Shown here piece by piece: positions 49,905 to 63,406 of a stretch of DNA of 64,000 nt. The stretch is from contig SRSI01000009.1 in assembly GCA_005656395.1 (NCBI GenBank), positions 930,001-994,000 of the forward strand. The letters run 5' to 3'. This stretch comes from Strongyloides papillosus (taxonomy: Eukaryota > Nematoda > Chromadorea > Rhabditida > Strongyloididae). The translations under genes were made by a program, and so were the position numbers. Position 1 is the stretch's first letter. Each line of letters opens with the position of its first letter. Under the pieces are notes generated by a model. It worked only from the letters and a program-made list of their open reading frames with translations. It was not told the DNA's origin and ran no database searches.

Positions 49905-49935
49905 TGGGTTGAGATCCCTAAATGGGATCTCCCCA
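49905..49935. repeat. 12-bp bulged GC-rich hairpin
   Basis: GAGATCCC (49911-49918), loop TAAAT, GGGATCTC (49924-49931) is a perfect 8-bp stem. Four further pairs (TGGG with CCCA) extend it past a two-base TT bulge. It is highly unlikely by chance in such AT-rich DNA. Confidence 0.75.
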
Positions 49936-50060
49936 TGATAACAAACTGTAAGGGTAGATAAACCGAAAATTTAAATAATACTAATTCAAACGATTGGATT
50001 TTATCAGGTTTATTAAGAATACACTTTTACAATTTTATCCAAATTACATTATAGAAATAC

Positions 50061-53000
50061 TTATGCTATTAATTTCTCAAGTTCTTTAAGTTCTTTTTCT
50101 TCCATCTTTTTCCAAATTGTTATATTATTATTTTGAATCCTTAAGTCTTCTTTACATTCCATAAGTTCAACATAATATTTATTGGTCTCCTTTTCGAAAT
50201 TTAAATTATAATCATCTACTTCATCAAAAGATGCATTTGGTACCAGGAAGAGGGTATTGCCAACCGCATCCCATCTATTTCTTTCTTCATACGCATCGCC
50301 GTCAATATTATTTATAAATGAAATATTGCGAAGAATAATTTTGAAGTAAAAGTGATCGTCAATATAAATAATTTCACCAAGTTTAACTTTTTCAATTGAT
50401 CCATCTTCATTTTCATGACAACAATTTTTACATACACCATCAGCAACAACAGAAAAAGTCGGCCCTGGGTTGGCCATTCTTCCTGTATCTATTGATATTT
50501 TCTCAAATATTTTCAAATCCAAAACAACATGGTGAGTATTAAAACGTCTAATTGTGTTACTTAAAGTTATCATTTCTTTACAATTTCTACAGCATACTTT
50601 GTATACTTTTCCATATAACTCTCGTCTTCTTTCTGTTTCATTTTCATACTTAGCATCAGCAATTCTCTTCATTTCCATTTTTTTAAATTCAATTTCTTTT
50701 GTAAATTTAGAAATTGACATACTGTTAATTTTCTCAGCAATTTCAGCCATAATTCTTTCTCTCTGTATATTTGTTATTTCTGCTGAAGTATAAGTATTAT
50801 TACATGTTAAAAGAATAGATTTAGCATTTTGTGCACGTGCACGTCCTCTCCTTTGAATTAATGATTTTTCATTTCCTCCAACATTGTATTTAACAACCAA
50901 ATTACATTCTTCAATGTCTAATCCTTCTTCAGCAATTGTTGTTGCTATAATTATATTGATATCACCACTTCTGAAACTATCAAGAGTAAATTTTTGATCC
51001 TGAGGACTTTGCCTTGTCATTTTTGTGTTTCCATTTGCAATAATATATCCTGGACGCATATCTGAACCTTTAGCTTTACAAATACGTACAATAGAATCAC
51101 ATAATGTCGTAGCAACAAAACGTGTAGGAACAAATATTATAATACGTGAATTAGGGAGTTTTTTAATTTGATCATTACAAATTTTTAACAATCTTTCATA
51201 TATCGGAGGTGGTTTAAATGAACTCCTATTTCTTGCAATTTCATTATTAATTTTATTTTTCATATCCGTTAAATATCCAACTAAAATATCTCTAGAAATT
51301 GAGTGTCTCATAACACTATTAACATTTTCTAAGTAATCAACACAGTAAAGATTTACATACAATATAGGAAGTATTTGAGATGCTTCTCTTACAAGATAAA
51401 TATGTGTAAATGCTTTTACAGCATTATCTATCCATTGTAAGACTTCTGGATTTTTAACAAATGCTTTGAATGTAGAAAGTTTTAATACTTGTGAAAAAAA
51501 TCCTGCTTTTTCAACACCACCAATTGGGTGACTTTTAAGATGTTCATGAAGGTTAGATGCTCCATCAATCCTTAAAAGTTCATTTACTATAAGTTGTGTT
51601 GTTTCATCCAAATATTTAATCAAATCATTTTGGTAAACATCAAATTCAATAATTTCATCAACAGGAAGTTTCATTACTTTGTTTAATGTTTCTCTATTTT
51701 TATATACACCACAGATACGTTTAGCTGCAAGATTGACAGCCATTTCAAGATAATAATTATAGCAACCTTCATGGGTAACTGTTTTTCCGGTTCCAATAGA
51801 GGCAGTTAATCCAACAATTTGGGGTTTTTCATAATCTCCTTCTGCTCTGTGAAATAAATTCATAATCTGTTTATAGGGATGACTAGAATTACAGTGGTGA
51901 CATTCATCAAAGACAATTAATGTAAAATCACTAAAATATAATTTCTGTGATTCCTTATTACTCATAAGTTGATTTCTAAAAATAATTATTCAAATAAGTT
52001 TAAAAAATATATGAAAAACTTACATAAATAATTGCGGTGTACAAACAATTACATCATGTGCTAAAATTTTCTTTAATACATCTTCATCTTCAGAAGCATT
52101 TTTAGACAATGTTGTTACAGTATATAGATCACACAAGTAATTTTTTAAAACTTGACATTGTTGTAAAACTAATGGACCAGTAGGTGCAATAAACAAACAA
52201 CGATATCCTTTACCTTCTGAAGAATTTTCTAACATATGTAATCTCATTATTTCCACAGCACATAATGTTTTTCCAGAACCAGTTGGTGCCATTATAATAA
52301 CATTTTGTCCTCTAATTGCATACGTTACTAGTTCTACTTGATAATCTCTTAATGTATAACTATTTCTAATATCATTGAATTTTGGATGACCATTTTTATT
52401 AAAATGTTCAACATAATCATATTGTTGACGAAAACTTTTTAATTCAATTGGACAATTAATATTGACATCAACAGTATATATAAGTTCTCTAATTTTTGCA
52501 TCTCTGTCTTCCTTCTCACGGCGGATGATACTTGCTTTAACTGGATCAAGAATATCAACAATTCTTCCAAGTTTGCCTTCTAATAAGAATAGCATTTTCA
52601 AGAAATCTTCCCAGATAAGATTTGGGTTTCTGTTAATAAAACGCTCGCAAAAAATTAAACATTTAATAAAACCTCCATTTGAAAGTCTACGGACATTTGA
52701 AAATTTCTCATAGAGTTTTTTCACAACATCAACAACATAACTATATTCCTCTTGGTTTAAATTTGTGTAATAGTCTAATACATCTCCAATATGAAGATTG
52801 CTCATTAATAATTCAATAATTAAAGGTTCACCATCTATTTCTTTAACTTTTTTAAATAGTAAATTTACATTTCCCATCATCTCATTTGATACTCCAGATA
52901 AAAAGTAATCAGAATTTGGAATCTCTTCTTAAATTTAAACAATTATGCAAATATAATAAAAAAACTTACTTTTAAGAAGATCTATTGCTTCGATAAAATA

Positions 53001-53207
53001 TTCAGGAAAGTATCTTTCAGCCCATGTATAAAAAGCCTCTTCAAAACTACTAAAATTTCTTGACTGTGATCTGGCAAAATCATTGTACGAATCGAGTAAA
53101 TTCCTTCTTTTTAAACATTCGGTAATATAACCTATCTCTTTCGAAATTTTCTCAAGGAAATAATTCTTCCAGATAAGTCTCCAAACTTTATGGTATGGAT
53201 CAAACAT
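50061..53207 (-). CDS. Dicer-related / RIG-I-like RNA helicase
   Basis: Double-stranded-RNA helicase of the DRH (RIG-I-like) family, used in nematodes for antiviral RNAi and secondary small-RNA production. Exons 53207-52970, 52924-52024 and 51975-50061 have phases 1 and 2, giving 1017 residues, close to C. elegans DRH proteins. Residues ~1-200 are helical, in two blocks, where RIG-I has CARDs. Helicase motif I is APTGSGKT (~292), motif II DECH (~403), motif III LTAS (~435), and motif VI QRRGRAR (~754). The C-terminal RNA-end-binding domain has paired cysteines CRNC (~842-845) and CKNC (~895-898), the zinc ligands of RIG-I-type domains. The acceptor of intron 1 is taken as the second AAG (exon starts 52924), since only that keeps the frame. 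I cannot tell drh-1 from drh-3 by eye. Confidence 0.93.
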
Positions 53208-54565
53208 TTTTATGTCTTAATAAAGCGTAAAAAAATACTTTAATCTAAAAAAAGTAAGTGACGTATTTTTAAAAGTAATCGTGGTAAAACAGATTATTCA
53301 AAAGACCCAAAGACTTTCTTTATAGAAAGTATATTAGAGAAAACTGTAGTTATTTAAACCCGACCATGATAAAATAACAAACATCGAAATTGCTTTTTTA
53401 TTGTTGTATTCTTAAATATTATTTAGGGGAATGATGGATGTCAAATCAACATTGTCCATAAAATCATAAAGTTGGTTTCAATAAGGAAAAATCAAGATAC
53501 TCCAAAACCAGGTTTATGTGAATCTAAAAGGTGGTCCAATCATATGTTTAATAATAGTAGTGTATTTATGGGCGTTTAGGTAGAAAAATATAAAACAGAT
53601 TATTTACATACTGAACATATTCCTAGACCATCCTATAATTTTTAAGTGTAGCTATGAATTAATCAAATTTATTAATGAAATTTTGTTATTTTTTTTATAG
53701 TTTTTGTGATTTAAGTTTAATTGTTACTTGTTTGAAATTAAATTATTCAAGCAAGTTATTCTGTAGTAAATTTTTTTTTCTTTTTTGTTGGCTACATTTT
53801 TACTCCCCAATGGAAAACGCGTAAAAATTCTAGACATAAATTTGTTTTATATAAGTGATTCTAAAGAATTTTAATATTTTTATATATATTTTAAAGCATA
53901 TTTATGATAATAAACTTTCTTTCAATGCTGTACTTTTATTAAAATCATAATTCTGCATTTTTAAATAATTTTATCTGGATACGGCAAGTAAAATTTTTAA
54001 TAAAAGTTTAGGATTGTTTTATAAAAACAACTTTTAATATTAATACTATAAAAATAACACGTATTTAATACTATATTTATTAAAAAATAATAATTTTTAT
54101 GTTATGAATATTTTATTGAAACGATTAAAATTGTAGAAATTGATATTTTTTACATTGAAATTAATTTACAAATTAAATTTCCATAGAAATCTTTTTAATT
54201 TAATTGAAGAATGTGCTTAAATAGCATGAAGAAGCTATAAGAAACACGAGACAGTTATTACTTGATCAGCCAAATTATTTTTAAATATACTATTTTTATA
54301 TGAATTTAATTAGTATTAAATATCGTAATTCTAAAAATGTATATTTTAAATTATAAAAAAAAACTAATCGGATTACTTATTACAAAAAGACATAACTTGG
54401 TGGTTGTTTTTTCAAAAGCATATAAATTACAAGATGAATTTTCATTATTAACCCTTAGAAGCATAAAAATATTAAATTCCTGTTAAAATAATTATACAAA
54501 CAAAGTTCTAATCTACAATTTGGATGCGTTTTCTGTTGGCGAGTTGAGGGGACCCGTTCCCCCCG
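53208..54565. other. gene-poor stretch
   Basis: Upstream of the helicase gene. AT-rich, with no coding region. The last ~30 bases before the tRNA-Ser are notably GC-rich. Confidence 0.5.
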
Positions 54566-54647
54566 GCGGCTATGTCCGAGCGGTTAAGGAGAGTGATTAG
54601 AAATCACTTGGGCTTTGCCCGCGCAGGTTCGAATCCTGCTGGCCGCG
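54566..54647 (+). tRNA. tRNA-Ser (AGA)
   Basis: An 82-nt class II tRNA. The acceptor stem GCGGCTA / TGGCCGC is followed by discriminator G, the serine identity base. The anticodon stem AGTGA / TCACT encloses loop TTAGAAA, with anticodon AGA at 54599-54601. The long variable arm TGGGCTTTGCCC pairs as GGGC/GCCC. Box B GGTTCGAATCC is intact, and there is no intron. A short T run follows within ten bases. Confidence 0.97.
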
Positions 54648-57600
54648 GATATTCTTTTGGCTTTGCTGCACTTTTGATATAGCATCACCATTTTACCTTC
54701 TTTTTTCGCAAAAATTATAGAAAAAAATTTTATCGCCTGCATTAGTTGCTAAAAATTACATACATTTCCCAGTCATTGTCACAATTATAATTCTAACTAC
54801 TAGACTATTAATTGCTTGATCGAAAATGTTACGCCTTCCTATGGGACGAGAATATTACTTTCTCTGTTATGTAATTTCGATCGAAATATTTATGTTCATA
54901 CAACTTTATGTAAAATACTTATTAATAGTGATATCTAAATAACTATGCACTTGGCAAGTAGACATATGTCTGCCTTTTTATATCAGTATATAAGTGTAAC
55001 TACTTAACCCTTAATATATCTATGATATTTGAAACACATCTAAAATATTCCACAATTAGTTCATATAATATACCAATAAGTTTTTTTACATTTACAAAAT
55101 CAAGGTATTAGTAGTAATTATTTTGGTCACTAGAGGCTAAAATTACTTATTAAATAAATGTGTTTGAAGTGAATGTACTATAGAATCAAATTGAACAAAA
55201 TAATACGAGATAATAATATTAACTTTTAAAATATAAAAAATACTAAAGCGTAATATTTATAGAATATTAAAATTGTTTCTATCATACAGAGGATAAAAAA
55301 TAAAATTGTAAATGTTCATATATTTTTAGCTAAATATCTCAGGTATGATAGTGGTGACAATTGAGAAGAAATTTATATATTTTTGTATGTAATTGCAACA
55401 ATTTTAATGTTTTCATTCACTTCTTTTAAAGAGGGAAATTTTAATTATTCGTCGTTTTTATTGGAATAAACATTATCACTTTTAATTGTCCTATCTTTCT
55501 TACAATGCATGTTAGATTACTTCATCATAAGATATATTATTAATAGTATTGCAACATGTTTAAATGGGAAAATATTTTATTTGGTATTTTTCCTATCAAC
55601 TGCAATAACAATATTCTTAATCAAAATATACTCTTTTTTATTTTATTCTTAGTTGAAAAAATAAATGTAGAAAATTTTTGTATTACAAATATGCTATATT
55701 CTTGATTTTAAGCTATTACCATTATTTAAATCAAATCAAAGAAATTTGATATTTTGTGGTATAAATGTTAATAATTAGAAACTTCTCTTCATAATATCCT
55801 GATGGTTATAAACAATCAGTAGGCTTTAAATATAAACAGTTCTTTAATTTTAATTCACTAGAGAAAACATGTCTATTTTGTTTAACCTAAAATGTTTATT
55901 AACAATTTATATATGTATTAGAATGATTAATTATTTATATGCCTGTTAGAATGGCAATAAATAATGCTGTAATATGTCTGAATTACTTCTACTATTATAA
56001 ATATACTAATAAGTTCAAAATTATCGAAAAGGTATTTACTTTTAAGTTACAAAATTATTTTTTAACTCTTTGAAACTGCCTAACATTACGCTGCGTTGAT
56101 TAATATGTTTCTATAATACTGCAAGGTCAAATGAGATATATTAATATTTACTGTTGTTGGTAGTTAATGTTTCTAAATATGCACAACAAAGTGTGAGTAC
56201 TGAAAATTGAGTACATTTTGAAAATAAGTAGAAATTTTATTTCTAGTAGTGATTTTTTAAATCGATTTCTTCACAATAATTGTTTTATTTTTTAGTTTCA
56301 ATGTTAGATAAACATAGTTTCTAAAATTATGCCGATGGTATCTTAATTAATCATTGATTAAAATTATTGGATTTTCAAAAAAATGATAATTTATTTTGTT
56401 AGAAGCAGGTTTATATCGCAAGTTTTTAAATCATTATCAATTTTTCATGAGTGTAATTTAATAAATAATATTTTATGATTATCTGTAAAAAGGTAAAGAT
56501 ATATTTCACTACAACTACTTTTATAATGTTTTTATGAATTGTTACTATATTTTAAATTTTCTTTATATTTATTTTATTTTACAGATAAGGGGGAACTCTT
56601 TTACTAATTTCTATAATAAATTCCATTATCATTAGAACATTACCCAAACTTCTAAAATTTGGCAGTTAGGCCATTTATTGTTTTCTTAATATCTTAAAAG
56701 TTTTCAAAAACGTTTGCTTATGTTAAACCAAAATGTGTATGAGAATTAATCCATGATCCAAGTCTGTTAAAGACATCTGGTCTGTTATATAATCTTTTGT
56801 AATCACTTTTATACTTTTGATGTTTTTCCTCTTAAGTTCACTTTAGGTGAATTCGCTAATGCTAATACCTATTTCTATCTTAAAGGCGTTAAGAGATTTG
56901 TATGATATACGTTATTCAATTTACAACTTTTTATAATTTTACAATTCTTATTCAACTAATGTTTTTCTAAAAGACTATACTCCTTCACTTGTCTATGCAC
57001 AAAACATTGTATGTGACATTCTTTGTTTCGAATTTATTTTATTCTTCTATTTTTTTCTACATTTAGTTTGTATATATTATAATTTTATAATTACATGATG
57101 TATTTTATTAAAAAATATTCCCCTCTAAAATATATGAGCAAAATTTGATACCATTTTCTTTGTCAGAGATTGTCATGATTATAAGTTCTTCTAATATTTG
57201 TCATCAATAATATTATCATTTTTAGATTTTAGTATTAAAATGCATAAACTAATTTTTTTTATTTTTAAAATTTCAATAATAAGGGTATTTTAGACATTCA
57301 AATTTTTAAGCCGCAATTAACATTTAAATTCTTGATGTTATGATTTTTGCCCCAGAGGCATGATTACGTTATTTTTTAACGTATCTTATCATTGCTATGA
57401 AATGTAACAATGTTCCAACAAGATTAGAAGCCCTTTAAATGATGTTATTTTATTCGTTACAGTGAATTTCTTTTTATATACATTTTAAAGAAATTTTAAC
57501 ATTATAATATGCATAAGTGTTTATTTACTCGGTTTTTAGTATGACAAAAATTTCAATAGACTTCAATTATTAAAGAAATTCAAACATCAGCTGAGTTATT

Positions 57601-58175
57601 TGTATATTTAATATTATTTTTTATTTAATCGTTTCTTTTATGCATTTTATTCGGTAATATTTCTTCAGTTATATTATGATTCAACTTTCTTAAAGGGTAG
57701 TGGAGGAAATCTTAGTGAGACAAAATCTAATAAAAAAATGTAGTACTTTAGTGTAAAATTATGTAAAGTTTATGTTTAAAAATCCATTGACCCGAACTAG
57801 CTAATTAATATAATTATGTTGTTGATTAAAAAATATCGTTAAGCTATAATATAAGTAAATTATGCTTTTTGTTGTGGCAAACAGTACTTCGGCAGTCCAT
57901 TTATTTTCTGATTACTTTTATCTCATTGACATTTTTATGCTCATTGTTTTAAATTATGACAGCTTACGTTTTTGCCGCACTGTTGAATTGCAACATATAA
58001 TGTCATAGATGTCACTAATTTTTTTATGTTCGGGTGTCTATTTTAATATATAACGCGTTTTTTTTTATAATTTACAGAAATTTACTATAAGTTTTACATT
58101 ATAGGACAAATCAAAATTAGATATTAAAGACCAACTTCAGTGTTATTAAGGAGAAGTATATATAGGAAATTTAAC
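54648..58175. other. 3.5 kb gene-poor stretch
   Basis: No coding region or RNA gene is supported. A perfect 14-bp palindrome ATTTCGATCGAAAT lies at 54874-54887. The right end is the promoter of the C2H2 gene. Confidence 0.5.
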
Positions 58176-60643
58176 ATGAATTCCAAGTCATTTAGTAGAA
58201 AGGTTAATACTTCGGGAGTTACTGCTTCATCAAGAGAAAATGATCTCAGTAATTTTTTGGATAGTTTTTGGAGATGTAGAATATACGATCCTTCAATGGA
58301 TACAAAATATGGAGGTAAGAATTAGTTTATAAAATGTTTACTTGTTTTTTCAGGAAATAATAAATGTGATGAAAAAACAGTAAACTTTAGAAATGATCTC
58401 ATTAAAATTCCAGGACCGATGGCTTATAACGTTGGTGACGTTACTTGTACGTTATGTAACAAAAAAGTCAACTCTAATTATATAATTAGGAGAGACCATA
58501 TCATAAAAGAACATGCTGATGTTATAATTGATAATATAGCAGAAAAGACTGAGTCATCGAAAGCAAATTATCTTTATACAATTTTCATGGTTATTAGGAC
58601 AGCATTCCCTAATTGTAAAGTGTACTCGGATATTCAATGCATTGTTTGTACAAAATCAGTCAAGACAACAGCAGGAATGCATACACATATGGGAACAGTT
58701 CATAAGCTAGCTCCATATCAATGTCCGTACCGGGATTGCCACCTTACCGTCTGCTACAAAAATAAGATTATAGACCATTTAAAAAATGTTCATAATAAAG
58801 TGGTTGACTTAAAGGAAATGGATTGTGTTGATCGTGAAACAAGAATTTTAAAAAATTTTGAGGATAGTAGAAAAGAATTTTTTGCAAAAATAGTTGAAAA
58901 CTTTTTTCCAGTAGATATTGAATGGTATGAAGATGATCTTAAAGATAAAAATGGGCACGTATATAATATTTTTGATAACTTGCAAAAGGAACGTCTTGTT
59001 ATAAAGAATAATAATGTCGTTGAAAAAGTAACTTCTTCATCGAAAAGTAGCTTAAAATCAAACGAAAAAAGTACGTTTTAACTGTTAAATATTGTAATAG
59101 TACATTTTAGATGATGATCATCCAAGACGCCAAATAAAACAAAGAGAAAATGAAGCTATTGAAATTGATTTAAGTAAGAGGAAATATACCACAAATGATT
59201 CGAGATATGTTGAAGTATCTTCATCTAATTCAGGTATGTATTAAAATTTTATTAAATTAATTGGTCTTAGTGCCTATAATACAAAAAAAATGTCTTCACA
59301 TTTCTTATGTCAACATTTTGGTGTTTTGATATTTTTTTTTATTTGAAATGTCAATAATCTTACTTAAAATAATCTATTTTAACTATGCATTCTAATGTAA
59401 AAATTTTAGACAAGAGAAATCCAATCACTAATTGTGGTAGTTCACAGAGATCCGTTTCTTTGATAAATTTAAAAGACAACAAAACCGCTAGAAATTCTAA
59501 TTATGAAAGAATGAACAATAAAGTTAGAGACAACTGTATGTTTGCTAAAGTAGTACTTTACTCCTATTTTTTTTGAATATGAGTTACATAAGTTTTACCA
59601 ATGTTTTCATTTTTAATAATAATTAAATTTTAGTGACTGATAAAAATAAATCGGAAAGATACTTAAATGAGGGTAATTGTGGAAGGAATGTCTCCCATAA
59701 TAACAAGATTCCACTTAGGAAACCTGATAAAAGTAAGTTTAATAGTTCCTATTTTCACTAACGAAAATTTTTTATAGTTGGTGATGATTCTTCGAACGGT
59801 TCCCGTAAAAGAAGTCTTCTTTGTTCACCTCCTTCTACCGATAGAACAAGAAATTTACCTGGGAAAGAGTCTAAAAAACCTACACCTAAAGGATATTATA
59901 ATCCCTTGTCTGAGGCATGCCCTGTAAAAAAAGCAAGGATAGATCGATATACAAAAAAAATAGCAAACCCAGAAAGTCTAAGAACAAACACCGATAAAAT
60001 TCATTATAGTAGATCAGAGGAAGAGGATAACAAAATAAGGGGAAATAAATCTGAATCTTCTTTATATGGAGTAACTAAGGATGATTGTAACATCAGGAAG
60101 GTTGACAATACAAAAAATGATATTGGAAAAAAAGAAGAAGTTTCAACTACATCCCATAGAGATACTTCAAACAATATAATGACTAGTGTTACTAAAAATG
60201 AGACTGAAAATACAAAGAAATATTCAATTAAACCGAAGAAACGCGTACCAAGTACAGATAAAGACCTTGCTAATAACAAAGAAGTAGGTAAAGTAAATGG
60301 TAATCAGTCAGGAACATCAATTGGCTTGGGTACTTCAGATTCTCCTATATGCATTGATGATGATGAGGATTCACCTTCTGAAGTTGAAGACAAAATGCAT
60401 AGTGGAAATAATACGAAAAATAATGTTCTAAGAAATGAAGAAAAATCAAATAACAACAAAGTAGGATTTGAGTCGATATATCAAACTCTCGAAAGATTTG
60501 AAACAAGAAAAGATAATTCGACTTTTAATCCACTATTTACAAATGCTACAGAGGCTCCAGTAAATATCGACGCTTCTCCTGATTCAAATATGCGTCCAAG
60601 AGATCCTAGATTAAACAAAATAAATAAATTTAGTGGAAAGTAG
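58176..60643 (+). CDS. three-finger C2H2 zinc-finger protein with disordered tail
   Basis: Not assigned to a named family. Six exons (58176-58314, 58354-59070, 59111-59233, 59410-59535, 59634-59732, 59778-60643) join in one frame to 689 residues, and every intron is phase 1. Three zinc fingers lie close together: C78-x2-C81-x13-H95-x4-H100, C142-x2-C145-x12-H158-x4-H163, and C170-x4-C175-x12-H188-x4-H193. The second and third are near-tandem. The remaining ~450 residues are Ser/Asn/Lys-rich and probably disordered. PICIDDDEDS near the C-terminus looks like a SUMO-interacting motif, and RPRDPRLNK closes the protein. KKAR-type clusters could be nuclear signals. A nuclear nucleic-acid-binding role is likely. 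Exons 3-5 are each a multiple of three, so any can be skipped in frame. ATG 58176 is the first in frame. Confidence 0.85.
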
Positions 60644-63406
60644 AACTAAAAAAACTATTCTGGAAATTAACTTAGCTCAAAACATACATTTAATAATTCT
60701 CTACATTTTGAACATAAGAAACTATATTTTTATCATTTATAATATGTTTATTTTTATTTAGTGTTATTTATTAGTGTATATTTTTGTTTATGGGAAAAAG
60801 GATTTTCCCATTTATTTTTATGTCTATTAATAAAAGTTTCTAACACATACAATGTTAAAGCTCATTTTCATAAAGCTTTTATCACTATATGATCATTTTA
60901 GTAACTTTTTATTGCTTTGAATAAATTTACTAATGTTATCTATTGTCTATGTATCACATAAGTATTCTGGACGAATGGTTTGTTGGAGAAACTTTGGTGT
61001 TTAATTTTTTTTTTGGAAATCGAGTAAAATAAGAAATAATTATATTAAGAAAGCATTTTATATAAGAAATGTTAATTATTGATGTTTCATCTTCAAAAGT
61101 GCTAAGATATAAAATTTTAGTGCATTAAATGCATTATCAGAATTGACTTTCTACGTAATCAACAAGATGAATAGTAAAAAAATTTCATTGACAAACTAAA
61201 TTAGCAACTACAGAAAAAAAAAGAATTATTAATATTGCATTATTTATGTACATTTGCAACTAATAGAAACTAATAATGTCATATGTTAGAAAAATTCATT
61301 TCTGTGAACATTTTTGATATTTTTTTACCAAATTACATAGTTGTAATGCAGTTTATAAATTATTTTATCTACTTGTCATTCATATAGCCATCAACTTTTA
61401 CTCTAGAAAAATAAATATTATTAATGATGAGTAAAGACAGAAAAAATAAATAGTGTGTAATTTCTTCGAAAAATCACATTTTATTTACCTATTTTGTGTA
61501 TTTCTTAGTATTGGGAAAGTGTTGTTCTAGAAATTACAAAAATATTTCAAAAGATATGTTTTTTCATAGTTTAATTACTTCATAATTTTTCTCGTAATTT
61601 GTTTTCTAATTTAAAATAAAGTTACTATAATTAAAAGAACCAAACTACATAATACAGTTTTAGAAAAAGTATGGTGTTAAATTTATCAATTTCTGTTAAT
61701 TTTTAAAACATTTGTTTTATAAAAACAAATTTTTATTATCTATTCTATATTAAAGGAACCAATCTATTATTTTCATATTGTATTATAGATATGTATCTAT
61801 GTTAATCCTGAATTATTAATACTGAAGAATTTCTATAAACTACTTTAGTGTTTTATTATATTTCTTTCAATTTCATTTTCTAGGATGCTTCTAAAAGTAA
61901 ATGCTTGCTTTTGCTATTCAGTAAATGATATGGAAATTTAATAATTGCCATTTTATAGTAATTTTAAAGATTAAAAAATCCCTTGTGTTTTATTTATATT
62001 AATGTATTTTTTTCTCTAATGCTTTTTTTCAAAAAATTATTGTTTTTATTAGCAAGCACCATTTATACATATAATGTTGTTTTTATGAATATATTTTGTA
62101 ATGCGAAAAATATTTTTTTTAAATTTATTTCTTTATATGATAATAATAAATAATGTTTGAACATATAAAACCCCTTCCTTTAAAGTGTTTTTTTTAAACT
62201 TGTTTTAATTTATCAGTAATGTTGGGTAACATTAAGCATTATTATTTGTTTAAAAATATATGCAATATGGTGAAATGTAGACAAGGAAAATTTAAAATTA
62301 TTAATACATTTGTGTTTGCTAAACTCTTTACTAATAGTACTAGATTATTAGCATATTTAACATGGTTTATATTATTTTTCTTAAAAAGTAGAAAGTAGAA
62401 GTGTTTTTATGAAAAATTTTAAAGTTTTGGATTAGTTTCTTAAATACTACATGTGAAGGAAAATTTTTTTTATATATTCACAATTTCTTTAAAATGAATT
62501 TTTCAAAACTATTCATTTCATTAGTTAAATAATTTTTTTGGTCAAAAATAGAAAAACATAAAAAAAATGATATCCCATTGCTAGGATTGTTAATAATTTT
62601 TTGATATATTATAGATAACTTTAATCAAGAATAAAGTCGCGGCTTATCTCTAGTGTTTTGTTAAGCAATTTAAATTGTATTACTTTTCTTAAAAGTAAGT
62701 TAAGTTGTAACAATATCGTCAAATGTAATTAAAGACATGATAGTGATTAATGAAAGATAAAATACAAGAGCAAAGGTTATTTGTATGATAACAATTTAAT
62801 GGAAATAATTTTATTATTACTATTTACGTTTTATCTATTATATTATATAATCGTGATATAAAATATGTTCTATTCTATGAAATTGTCTCTAATTTTATGG
62901 CAGCATTTTTTTTAAATGTCACTTGTAATTGTAAAATAATAAAAATATTTTTCTTTTTTTTAATTAATTAGTTTGTTCTTTTTTACTTCCTTGTTATTCG
63001 AATTAATTTATAATGTATATAAATATTTTTTTTATATATTTATGTAAAAAACACATAAGCTTTCAATTTGATATTTTTTAATAAAATATTTAGCAATCAA
63101 AAACTAACCTTGAAATACATATTAATTAATTTGTATTTGGCAATACCTATGTACTCAAACTTACCATTTCCTTTTATCTTTTTACATTTTATGAAACAAA
63201 AATAAATAAAAGTTTTATAGAAAAATTAATCTTTTAATATAGAACAAAGGAAACCACAACTTATATAAAAATAATTTTACAACATTTATCTTATCGAATT
63301 TTGCTATATCATCAAATTTATTTTTTATTATTAAAAGAACAATTTACTATTAATTATTCTATTCAATTTTATCATTAGATATTTCTTATCATTTCAGAGA
63401 AAAAAA
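60644..63406. other. 2.8 kb gene-poor stretch
   Basis: AT-rich DNA between two plus-strand genes. No coding region, RNA gene or notable repeat was seen. A trans-splice-like acceptor TTTCAG ends at 63397, ten bases before the next ATG. Confidence 0.55.

Larger units (their letters stand above)
48861..50060. other. convergent 3' flanks with GC-rich hairpins
   Basis: Space between the esterase-like gene (plus) and the helicase gene (minus). It is mostly AT-rich, but two strong inverted repeats lie at 49726-49743 and 49905-49935. No coding region is seen. Confidence 0.5.

Noticed and set aside
49905..49970. Spliced-leader RNA gene on the minus strand (starts GGTTTATCTACCC)
   Set aside because: It lacks a donor GT at the right distance and has no Sm-binding site after the stem, so only the first bases resemble a spliced leader.
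57158..57215. Possible minus-strand C/D snoRNA (TTGATGA with CTGA)
   Set aside because: The first base of the C box deviates, and the flanks of the two boxes cannot form a terminal stem.
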